From Bacteroidota bacterium (GTDB taxonomy: Bacteria; Bacteroidota; Bacteroidia; Flavobacteriales_D; Crocinitomicaceae), in assembly GCA_016866415.1 (NCBI GenBank), contig VGML01000150.1, positions 1 through 5,433 of the forward strand: a DNA stretch of 5,433 nucleotides. Direction: 5' to 3'. The stretch's first letter is position 1. Each line of letters begins with the position of its first letter. This document shows positions 1-5,291 of this stretch, piece after piece. The position numbers and the translations under genes were made by a program. A model generated the notes under the pieces. The model ran no database searches. It was not told the origin of the DNA and saw nothing but the letters and a program-made list of their open reading frames with translations.

Positions 1-186
1 TTTAGTTGAACCGGCGATTTCATTTCTTTCTTTCGCTTTGTGAGTTCCTTGGCGACAATTCGCCAAATGTTGTTTAACATCGAGATAAATCGCATGGTTG
101 TTCGGCTCAATACCAAAAACTCCCTCAGAAAGTGTTACTGATTTTGAAGTAACAGTTCCTTTTGAATCGTATATCTTTACTTTCAT
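1..186 (-). CDS. rplD: 50S ribosomal protein L4, N-terminal part (runs off window edge)
   Basis: L4 binds 23S rRNA early in 50S assembly and its extended loop lines the peptide exit tunnel. Reading the minus strand from the ATG at 186-184 gives 62 codons with no stop, beginning MKVKIYDSKGTV. Residues about 45-62 (RQGTHKAKERNEIAGSTK) match the conserved start of the L4 loop region, which in the family is followed by a QKGTG-type motif; that part lies outside the window. The position directly after rplC is the normal S10-cluster order. The start is fixed by the beginning of the homology and by the one-base overlap with the rplC stop codon (TAATG), which suggests translational coupling. No separate promoter is visible. 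In E. coli L4 represses its own operon, but no matching leader exists upstream of rpsJ here. The gene is cut only by the window edge and shows no sign of damage. Confidence 0.95.
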   Translation of the reverse strand, partial: MKVKIYDSKGTVTSKSVTLSEGVFGIEPNNHAIYLDVKQHLANCRQGTHKAKERNEIAGSTK

Positions 187-188
187 TA
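183..188 (-). promoter_or_regulatory. rplC/rplD stop-start overlap (TAATGA)
   Basis: On the minus strand the rplC stop TAA (188-186) shares its last A with the rplD start ATG (186-184). The next base completes TGA, a second in-frame stop for rplC. This arrangement is typical of termination-reinitiation coupling, which would keep L3 and L4 output matched. The overlap is seen directly; the coupling is inferred. Confidence 0.7.
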
Positions 189-800
189 TTTCTTAATTGT
201 TACAGTTGAACCATTAGCTCCAGGTATGGAACCTTTCACAATTAATAGATTTCTATCAGATAATACCTTCAAAATTTCAAGGTTGGAAGCTAATCTTCTC
301 TTATTGCCCATTTGACCAGCCATTCGCATTCCTTTGAATACACGAGCAGGGTATGAACAAGCTCCAATTGAACCAGGTGCACGAAGACGATTATGCTGAC
401 CATGTGTTGATTGACCAACTCCACCAAATCCATGTCTTCTAACAACCCCTTGGAAACCTTTACCTTTTGTAGTTCCAATTACGTCAATGTATTCTCCCTC
501 TTCGAAGATAGAAACATCAACTGTATCACCGATATTTACGCTATCAAAACCTTTGAATTCCACCAATTTAGCTTTTGGTGCTGTATTCGCCTTTTTGAAG
601 TGACCTTTCAAAGCATTTGGCGTATTCTTTTCTTTACGATTTCCAAATCCCAATTGAACGGCCTCGTAACCATCTCTGTCTTGTGTTTTGATTTGAGTCA
701 CAACACAAGGACCAGCCTCTATCACTGTGCATGGTAATGACTTACCCTCGGCACTGTAGATACTAGTCATTCCGACTTTTCGACCAATTATTCCAGGCAT
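186..800 (-). CDS. rplC: 50S ribosomal protein L3
   Basis: L3 is a primary 23S rRNA binder that helps start 50S assembly and reaches toward the peptidyl transferase centre with a long central loop. The 204-residue product is full length for the family. It opens MPGIIGRKVGMTSIY and carries the L3 signature around residues 106-125 (IGTTKGKGFQGVVRRHGF). The basic central loop lies at about 118-165 with GSIGACSYPARVFKG and MRMAGQMGNKRR, and the C-terminal barrel segment is NLLIVKGSIPGANGS (184-198). E. coli L3 carries a methylated glutamine (Gln150, made by PrmB) in SIGQNQTP; here the stretch reads SIGACSYP, so no glutamine is available. The gene starts 17 nt after rpsJ and has no Shine-Dalgarno sequence upstream, only A/T-rich sequence. 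It ends in TAA followed in frame by TGA, with the rplD ATG embedded between them. Confidence 0.98.
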   Translation of the reverse strand: MPGIIGRKVGMTSIYSAEGKSLPCTVIEAGPCVVTQIKTQDRDGYEAVQLGFGNRKEKNTPNALKGHFKKANTAPKAKLVEFKGFDSVNIGDTVDVSIFEEGEYIDVIGTTKGKGFQGVVRRHGFGGVGQSTHGQHNRLRAPGSIGACSYPARVFKGMRMAGQMGNKRRLASNLEILKVLSDRNLLIVKGSIPGANGSTVTIKK

Positions 801-817
801 ATTGCTTATTTAATTAA

Positions 818-1123
818 TTACACTTTTATTTCTACTTCAACACCACTTGGTAATTCCAATTTCATCAACGCATCAACCGTTTTTGAAGAACTACTGTAAA
901 TGTCCATTAATCTCTTGTAGGCGCACAATTCAAATTGCTCACGTGCCTTCTTGTTCACGTGTGGTGAACGAAGAACTGTGTATATTCTTTTGTGAGTAGG
1001 AAGTGGAATTGGACCACTCACAACTGCTCCTGTAGATTTTACAGTTTTTACGATTTTTTCTGCTGATTTATCCAACAAATTGTGATCGTATGACTTTAAT
1101 TTTATTCTAATTTTTTGGCTCAT
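818..1123 (-). CDS. rpsJ: 30S ribosomal protein S10 (NusE)
   Basis: S10 sits in the head of the 30S subunit. In bacteria it also acts as NusE, the partner of NusB in antitermination and of NusG in transcription-translation coupling. The 101-residue product is full length (E. coli has 103) and contains the S10 signature VKSTGAVVSGPIPLPT at residues 28-43, followed by HKRIYTVLRSPHVNKKAREQFE, the conserved loop and following helix. It starts 10 nt after the fusA stop. In E. coli rpsJ opens its own operon behind a long leader to which L4-dependent control responds; here there is no space for such a leader, so it is an internal gene of a longer transcript. An AGGAG lies directly against the ATG, too close for normal Shine-Dalgarno use. 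No other start fits the family's N-terminus (MSQKIRIKLKSYDH). Confidence 0.98.
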   Translation of the reverse strand: MSQKIRIKLKSYDHNLLDKSAEKIVKTVKSTGAVVSGPIPLPTHKRIYTVLRSPHVNKKAREQFELCAYKRLMDIYSSSSKTVDALMKLELPSGVEVEIKV

Positions 1124-1128
1124 CTCCT
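1124..1128 (-). promoter_or_regulatory. AGGAG flush against the rpsJ start codon
   Basis: The minus strand reads AGGAG immediately followed by the rpsJ ATG, with no spacer. A working Shine-Dalgarno sequence normally needs roughly 5-9 nt of spacing, and Bacteroidota ribosomes make little use of it. It is therefore probably not a ribosome binding site in the usual sense. No in-frame ATG, GTG or TTG occurs a few codons downstream that it could serve. Confidence 0.3.
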
Positions 1129-1133
1129 ATTTA

Positions 1134-3239
1134 TTAAGCTGTGATTTTACCATTTGCTTTTGCTACCACGTCGTCTGATATATTCTTTGGAGCCTCAGCA
1201 TAATGCGAGAATTCCATTGATGAACTTGCTCTACCTGAGGTTATAGTTCTTAATTGCGTAACATATCCAAACATTTCAGAAAGTGGAACATCAGCTTTTA
1301 AAACTTTAGCACCATTTCTATCATCCATTCCCTTCATCATTCCTCGTCTTCTATTTAAGTCTCCAACAACATCACCCATGTTCTCTTCAGGAGTAACAAC
1401 TTCCAATTTCATGATTGGCTCAAGAAGAACTGGAGAGCAAGATTTTAGTGCAGATCTGTAAGCCATTTTCGCACAAAGTTCAAAAGACAATGAATCTGAA
1501 TCGACATTGTGGTAAGAACCATCAATCAATTCAATTTTCATTGCTTCTACTGGGAAACCAGCTAAAACACCATTTTTCATTGATTCCTTAAATCCTTTTT
1601 CAACCGAAGGAATAAATTCTCTTGGAATATTTCCTCCTTTAATGCTATTAACAAACTCTAAGCCTGTTTTTTCAGCGTTATCTTGCGGAGATATTTTCAC
1701 AAGAATATCTGCAAATTTACCACGACCTCCAGTTTGTTTCTTGTAAACTTCTCTATGCTCATATGAACCTTGAATATTCTCTCTGTATGCAACTTGAGGT
1801 GCTCCTTGATTTACTTCAACTTTAAATTCTCTTCTCAAACGATCAACAATAATTTCCAAGTGAAGCTCACCCATTCCGGAGATAATTGTTTGACCTGTTT
1901 CCTCGTCTGTGTTCACACGGAATGTTGGATCTTCTTCAGACAATTTAGATAAACCAATTGATAACCTGTCTGTATCTGCTTGTGTTTTAGGCTCAATTGC
2001 CAAACCAATAACTGGATCAGGGAAAACCATTGATTCAAGAACGATTGGCGCATTTTCAGCACACAATGTATCACCTGTTTTGATGTCCTTAAATCCAACA
2101 ACCGCACCAATATCTCCAGCACCTAGAACACCAATCTGATTTTGCTTGTTAGCATGCATTTGAAATATACGCGAAATACGTTCTTTGCTGTCTGAACGTG
2201 TATTCAATACGTAAGAACCAGCCTCAAGCTTACCTGAATATGCCCTAACAAAACACAACCTTCCTACAAATGGATCTGTAGCAATTTTAAATGCTAGTGC
2301 AGAGAAAGGCTCATCAAATGAAGGCTTCCTTGAAACCTCTTGCTCCGTTTTAGGATTAATTCCTCTGATTGCTTCGATATCCAGCGGTGAAGGGAGGATC
2401 TCCATTACCATATCCAACATCGCTTGAACTCCTTTGTTCTTGAAAGAGGAACCACACATCATTGGAACAACCTTACCTGAAATCGTCGCCTCACGAAGTG
2501 CGTTCAAAATTTCTCTTTCAGTTAATGAATTTTCATCTTCAAAGAATTTCTCCATTAAAGACTCATCAAATTCAGCAACAGCCTCTAACAATTCACTTCT
2601 TAATTGACGTGCTTCATCTATAATATCAGCAGGAATTTCAACCTCTTGGTAAGTCATACCAAAATCATCCTCATTCCAAACAATTCCTTTGAAGTTAATC
2701 AAGTCAACAACTCCTTTGAAGTTATCTTCCTCGCCAATGTTAATTTGAAGAGGAAGAGCATGACTTCCAAGCATATCTTTCACTTGCTTACAAACTTTTA
2801 GAAAGTCAGCTCCTTGTCGATCCATTTTATTAACGAATCCAATTCTAGGAACATTGTAATTATTTGCAAGTCTCCAGTTCGTTTCTGATTGAGGCTCTAC
2901 ACCATCAACTGCAGAGAATAGAAATACTAAACCATCCAATACACGGAGTGAGCGGTTTACCTCTACTGTAAAGTCAACGTGTCCTGGGGTGTCAATAATA
3001 TTAATATGATATTGCTGACCTCGATAGTTCCAATTTAAGGTTGTAGCAGCAGACGTAATTGTTATACCTCTTTCTTGTTCCTGCTCCATCCAGTCCATAG
3101 TTGCAGCACCGTCATGAACCTCTCCAATTTTATGATTTACTCCACCATAAAACAATATTCGTTCTGTCGTTGTGGTTTTACCTGCATCAATGTGAGCAGC
3201 TATACCAATATTTCTTGTAAATTTAAGATCTCTTGACAT
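1134..3239 (-). CDS. fusA: Translation elongation factor G
   Basis: EF-G is the GTPase that drives translocation and, with RRF, ribosome recycling. The 701-residue product is full length (E. coli has 704). GTPase motifs are intact: G1 AHIDAGKT at 15-22, G2 ERGITI at 56-61, G3 DTPGH at 83-87 with the catalytic His87, G4 NKMD at 137-140, and G5 GSSFKNKG at 263-270. Domain II starts near 310 (EPFSALAFKIATDPFVGRL), domain III carries EEDPTF and ISGMGELHLEI near 435-463, domain IV has its tip at GSYHNVDSD (574-582), and domain V ends with QLRTITSGR. All this marks it as the ordinary translocase rather than a tetracycline-protection protein or a GTPase-altered EF-G2. Residue 32 is Gly in ILFYGG where most bacterial EF-Gs have ILFYTG. 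It starts 5 nt after rpsG and ends with tandem TAA TAA stops. No tuf gene follows, unlike E. coli. Confidence 0.98.
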   Translation of the reverse strand: MSRDLKFTRNIGIAAHIDAGKTTTTERILFYGGVNHKIGEVHDGAATMDWMEQEQERGITITSAATTLNWNYRGQQYHINIIDTPGHVDFTVEVNRSLRVLDGLVFLFSAVDGVEPQSETNWRLANNYNVPRIGFVNKMDRQGADFLKVCKQVKDMLGSHALPLQINIGEEDNFKGVVDLINFKGIVWNEDDFGMTYQEVEIPADIIDEARQLRSELLEAVAEFDESLMEKFFEDENSLTEREILNALREATISGKVVPMMCGSSFKNKGVQAMLDMVMEILPSPLDIEAIRGINPKTEQEVSRKPSFDEPFSALAFKIATDPFVGRLCFVRAYSGKLEAGSYVLNTRSDSKERISRIFQMHANKQNQIGVLGAGDIGAVVGFKDIKTGDTLCAENAPIVLESMVFPDPVIGLAIEPKTQADTDRLSIGLSKLSEEDPTFRVNTDEETGQTIISGMGELHLEIIVDRLRREFKVEVNQGAPQVAYRENIQGSYEHREVYKKQTGGRGKFADILVKISPQDNAEKTGLEFVNSIKGGNIPREFIPSVEKGFKESMKNGVLAGFPVEAMKIELIDGSYHNVDSDSLSFELCAKMAYRSALKSCSPVLLEPIMKLEVVTPEENMGDVVGDLNRRRGMMKGMDDRNGAKVLKADVPLSEMFGYVTQLRTITSGRASSSMEFSHYAEAPKNISDDVVAKANGKITA

Positions 3240-3244
3240 TTCTA

Positions 3245-3715
3245 TTAGAATCTAAAGTGTGAAAATGCTTTATTTGCCTCAGCCATTCTTAAAGTGTCCT
3301 CTTTCTTTTTATAAGCCGCACCTTCTTCTTTCGAGGCAGCAATAATTTCTGAAGCTAACTTTTGAGCCATTGTTTTCTCATTTCTTTTTCGAGAGTAACC
3401 AATCAACCATTTCATAGCAAGTGACGACTTCCTTTCTTCACGAACAGGCGTTGGAATTTGAAAAGTAGCTCCACCAACTCGGCGACTTCTTACTTCAACA
3501 GTTGGCGTTACATTTTCCAATGCTTTTCTCCAAATGTCCAATCCATTCTGATCTTCTATTTTCTTGTCTACGATCTCAAGAGCATCGTAGAATATTTTAA
3601 ACGCTAAACTCTTTTTACCAGAATACATTAAATTATTAACGAATTTGGTAACTACCACATCATTAAATTTCGGATCTGGCAGAATAGCAATTTTTTTGGC
3701 TTTTCTTCTTCTCAT
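3245..3715 (-). CDS. rpsG: 30S ribosomal protein S7
   Basis: S7 nucleates assembly of the 3' domain of 16S rRNA (the 30S head) and lies by the E site. The 156-residue product is full length and starts MRRRKAKKIAILPDPKFND. The S7 signature follows at about residues 20-43, including the diagnostic SGKKSLAFKIFYDAL. Further conserved stretches are NVTPTVEVRSRRVGGATFQIP (about 68-88), the basic RKRNEKTMAQKLASEI block, and the tail ANKAFSHFRF. It begins 15 nt after rpsL and its stop TAA is followed in frame by TAG, 5 nt before fusA. In E. coli S7 represses the str operon through a structure in an intergenic region of roughly 100 nt between rpsL and rpsG; the 15-nt gap here cannot hold it. No Shine-Dalgarno sequence is seen. 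Confidence 0.98.
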   Translation of the reverse strand: MRRRKAKKIAILPDPKFNDVVVTKFVNNLMYSGKKSLAFKIFYDALEIVDKKIEDQNGLDIWRKALENVTPTVEVRSRRVGGATFQIPTPVREERKSSLAMKWLIGYSRKRNEKTMAQKLASEIIAASKEEGAAYKKKEDTLRMAEANKAFSHFRF

Positions 3716-3730
3716 CTTTCTAAGTCTTAA

Positions 3731-4108
3731 TTATTTTTGCTTAGGACGTTTTGTTCCGTATTTTGATCTTCTCTGACTTCTTCCTTGCACACCTGCAGTA
3801 TCTTCTGCACCGCGAACAATGTGATAACGAACTCCTGGAAGATCTTTAACTCTTCCTCCGCGAACCAGAACGAGGGAGTGTTCTTGAAGATTGTGGCCTT
3901 CACCACCGATGTAAGCATTGACTTCTTTTCCGTTCGTTAAGCGAACACGCGCCACTTTACGCATTGCTGAATTAGGCTTTTTCGGCGTAGTTGTATAAAC
4001 ACGCACGCAAACTCCTTTACGTTGTGGACATGAATCAAGCGCAGCGGACTTACTTTTCTTCACCACCGCAGTTCTTCCTTTGCGAACTAACTGTTGAATA
4101 GTTGGCAT
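3731..4108 (-). CDS. rpsL: 30S ribosomal protein S12
   Basis: S12 sits at the 30S decoding centre and tunes accuracy; it is the classical streptomycin-resistance target. The 125-residue product is full length (E. coli has 124). It carries the signature TTTPKKPNSAMRK at residues 39-51, then IGGEGHNLQEHS (67-78) and RGGRVKDLPGVRYH (83-96). The residues whose change usually gives streptomycin resistance have the sensitive-type state (Lys43, Lys88, Pro91). Asp89, the site methylthiolated by RimO in E. coli, is present. It is the first gene of the ribosomal operon, 55 nt downstream of a clear Bacteroidota-type -7 box. The leader has AAGAG 6 nt before the ATG, at most a weak Shine-Dalgarno match. 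The start is fixed by the family N-terminus MPTIQQLVRKGR. Confidence 0.98.
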   Translation of the reverse strand: MPTIQQLVRKGRTAVVKKSKSAALDSCPQRKGVCVRVYTTTPKKPNSAMRKVARVRLTNGKEVNAYIGGEGHNLQEHSLVLVRGGRVKDLPGVRYHIVRGAEDTAGVQGRSQRRSKYGTKRPKQK

Positions 4109-4139
4109 AAAATACTCTTAATTTTTAGTAAATAATCTA

Positions 4140-4158
4140 CCTCAAACGCACTTTGAGG
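4140..4158 (-). promoter_or_regulatory. Perfect 7-bp inverted repeat at the 5' end of the ribosomal operon leader
   Basis: CCTCAAA (4140-4146) and TTTGAGG (4152-4158) are perfectly complementary around a 5-nt loop (GTGCG on the minus strand). With the transcription start inferred at about 4157-4161 from the promoter, the mRNA would begin with this hairpin, about 31 nt before the rpsL ATG. It could protect the 5' end, bind a regulator as RNA, or be a DNA operator. It has no U-run after it, so it is not an intrinsic terminator. The dyad is seen directly; any function is inferred. Confidence 0.55.
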
Positions 4159-4162
4159 GGTG

Positions 4163-4192
4163 CAAAGATACCATATTTATTTTATCAGACAA
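4163..4192 (-). promoter_or_regulatory. Bacteroidota-type promoter of the rpsL operon
   Basis: The minus strand carries TTG at 4192-4190 (-33 element), a 19-nt spacer, and TATCTTTG at 4170-4163, an exact match to the Bacteroidota -7 consensus TAnnTTTG recognised by their primary sigma factor. Transcription would start about 3-6 nt downstream, near 4160-4157, giving a leader of about 50 nt. It lies between the pdhB terminator and rpsL, where a promoter for a large operon is expected. It is the only place in the window where I found both boxes at proper spacing. Confidence 0.85.
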
Positions 4193-4202
4193 GTGAAATT
4201 TT

Positions 4203-4232
4203 AAAAAAAATCAATTTTTCGACAAAAAATTG
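4203..4232 (-). promoter_or_regulatory. Phased A/T tracts with inverted repeat upstream of the rpsL promoter
   Basis: Three tracts, A8 (4203-4210), T5 (4215-4219) and A6 (4224-4229), have centres about 10.5 and 9.5 bp apart, close to one helical turn, which predicts intrinsic DNA bending. The last two are arms of a perfect 8-bp inverted repeat, CAATTTTT (4212-4219) and AAAAATTG (4225-4232), around 5 nt. The block begins about 10 bp upstream of the -33 element, where an UP-like activating sequence would lie in strongly expressed ribosomal promoters. In A/T-rich sequence this can arise by chance, so function is inference. Confidence 0.45.
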
Positions 4233-4266
4233 TTCATTTGACGATTTAATCCATTCTATTACCTAC

Positions 4267-4290
4267 AAAAAAGCTCCTTTCGGAGCTTTT
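4267..4290 (-). terminator. Intrinsic terminator of pdhB
   Basis: On the minus strand AAAAGCTCC (4290-4282) and GGAGCTTTT (4277-4269) form a 9-bp stem closed by a GAAA loop of the stable GNRA type, and the U-run continues to six T (4272-4267). It starts 17 nt after the pdhB stop. It separates pdhB from the ribosomal operon. On the plus strand the stem is followed by four T and then mixed A/T, but no plus-strand gene ends here. Confidence 0.88.
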
Positions 4291-4307
4291 AAATAATTTA
4301 TAAAATT

Positions 4308-5291
4308 TTATTTTACTTGATAAAGAGTTGACTTAACTGCGTCAATCAAACGAGAAACATTGGGTAAAGCTTCTTCAATTAAGGTCGGAGAGAACGCAAA
4401 AGGAGTATCAGTTTGTGTAACTCGTAATACAGGAGCGTCTAAATAATCAAAAGCATAACGTTGCAGATGATATGAAATTTCAGATGATATTGATGCCAAA
4501 GGCCATGATTCCTCAAGGACAATGCAGCGATTTGTCTTCTTCACAGATTCTACAACACAATTGTAATCAATTGGTCGAATCGTACGCAAATCAATAATTT
4601 CAGCATGAATATTATCCTTGGCTAAAATCTCTGCGGCCTCATAAGCTACTTTAATTATTTTCCCAAAAGAAACAATAGTAACATCACTTCCTTTTCTTTT
4701 CACATCGGCAACACCAATTGGAATTATGTATTCACCCTCAGGAACTTCTCCTTTATCACCATACATTTTCTCTGACTCAAGAAAAACAACTGGATCTTCG
4801 TCGCGAATTGCAGCTTTCAACAAGCCTTTGGCATCGGCAGGATTGGAAGGAGTGATTACTTTAAGTCCTGGGACGTGCGCGTAAAATGCTTCGAAACTTT
4901 GTGAGTGCGTTGCCGCTAATTGACCAGCCTGGCCATTCCCACCTCGAAACACAATTGGACAATGATATTGACCACCTGACATTTGTAACATCTTCGCAGC
5001 GGAGTTGATAATTTGGTCAGCAGCCAAAATTGCAAAGTTCCAAGTCATGAATTCAACAATAGGTCTCAATCCATTCATGGATGCGCCAACCGCTATTCCA
5101 GCAAAACCAAGCTCAGCAATAGGTGTATCGATAACTCTTTTAGGACCAAATTCGTCAAGCATTCCTTGAGAAACTTTATAGGCTCCATTGTATTCAGCAA
5201 CCTCTTCTCCTAGAAGAAAAACTCGTTCATCTCGCCTCATTTCCTCACTCATAGCCTCGCGAAGCGCTTCTCTAAATTGTAATGTTTTCAT
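4308..5291 (-). CDS. pdhB: Pyruvate dehydrogenase E1 component, beta subunit
   Basis: With E1 alpha this subunit decarboxylates pyruvate using thiamine diphosphate and passes the acetyl group to the lipoyl domain of E2, feeding acetyl-CoA into the TCA cycle. The 327-residue cytosolic protein is full length for bacterial E1 beta. The pyrimidine-binding transketolase domain spans about residues 4-180, with GEEVAEYNGAYKVSQG (28-43), DTPIAE (55-60, Glu60 matching the cofactor-contacting glutamate), FMTWNFA (81-87) and ATHSQSFEAFYAHVPGLK (127-144, His129 matching the conserved active-site histidine). The C-terminal transketolase domain follows, with DLRTIRPID (234-242) and LEESWP (259-264). The start fits the family N-terminus MKTLQFREALREAM. 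A branched-chain 2-oxoacid dehydrogenase beta subunit is a close relative, but overall wording favours pyruvate. It has its own terminator, and no E1 alpha or E2 gene follows, so those partners must be upstream of the window or elsewhere. Confidence 0.93.
   Translation of the reverse strand: MKTLQFREALREAMSEEMRRDERVFLLGEEVAEYNGAYKVSQGMLDEFGPKRVIDTPIAELGFAGIAVGASMNGLRPIVEFMTWNFAILAADQIINSAAKMLQMSGGQYHCPIVFRGGNGQAGQLAATHSQSFEAFYAHVPGLKVITPSNPADAKGLLKAAIRDEDPVVFLESEKMYGDKGEVPEGEYIIPIGVADVKRKGSDVTIVSFGKIIKVAYEAAEILAKDNIHAEIIDLRTIRPIDYNCVVESVKKTNRCIVLEESWPLASISSEISYHLQRYAFDYLDAPVLRVTQTDTPFAFSPTLIEEALPNVSRLIDAVKSTLYQVK

Noticed and set aside
411..737. A plus-strand open frame of 108 codons opposite rplC.
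   Set aside because: It lies wholly antisense to a conserved gene, has no recognisable domain, and its composition is that of reversed L3 codons.
1712..1719. TAAATTTG on the minus strand inside fusA, matching the TAnnTTTG -7 box.
   Set aside because: No TTG lies about 19 bp upstream, and the bases are explained by conserved EF-G codons (KFADI).
1770..2801. Several plus-strand and off-frame open frames of 60-76 codons within fusA.
   Set aside because: They are shadows of the long conserved EF-G frame, with no promoter, start context or family resemblance.
3727..3918. A 63-codon minus-strand open frame inside rpsL in another frame.
   Set aside because: It overlaps the intact S12 gene, is rich in residues expected from out-of-frame reading, and resembles no known protein.
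4140..4158. The leader hairpin as an attenuator or riboswitch.
   Set aside because: No U-run follows it, no alternative pairing partner is evident in the 31 nt before rpsL, and the leader is too short for a known riboswitch.
4267..4290. The pdhB terminator acting also as a plus-strand terminator.
   Set aside because: No plus-strand gene leads into it, and the plus-strand T run is only four bases before mixed A/T sequence.
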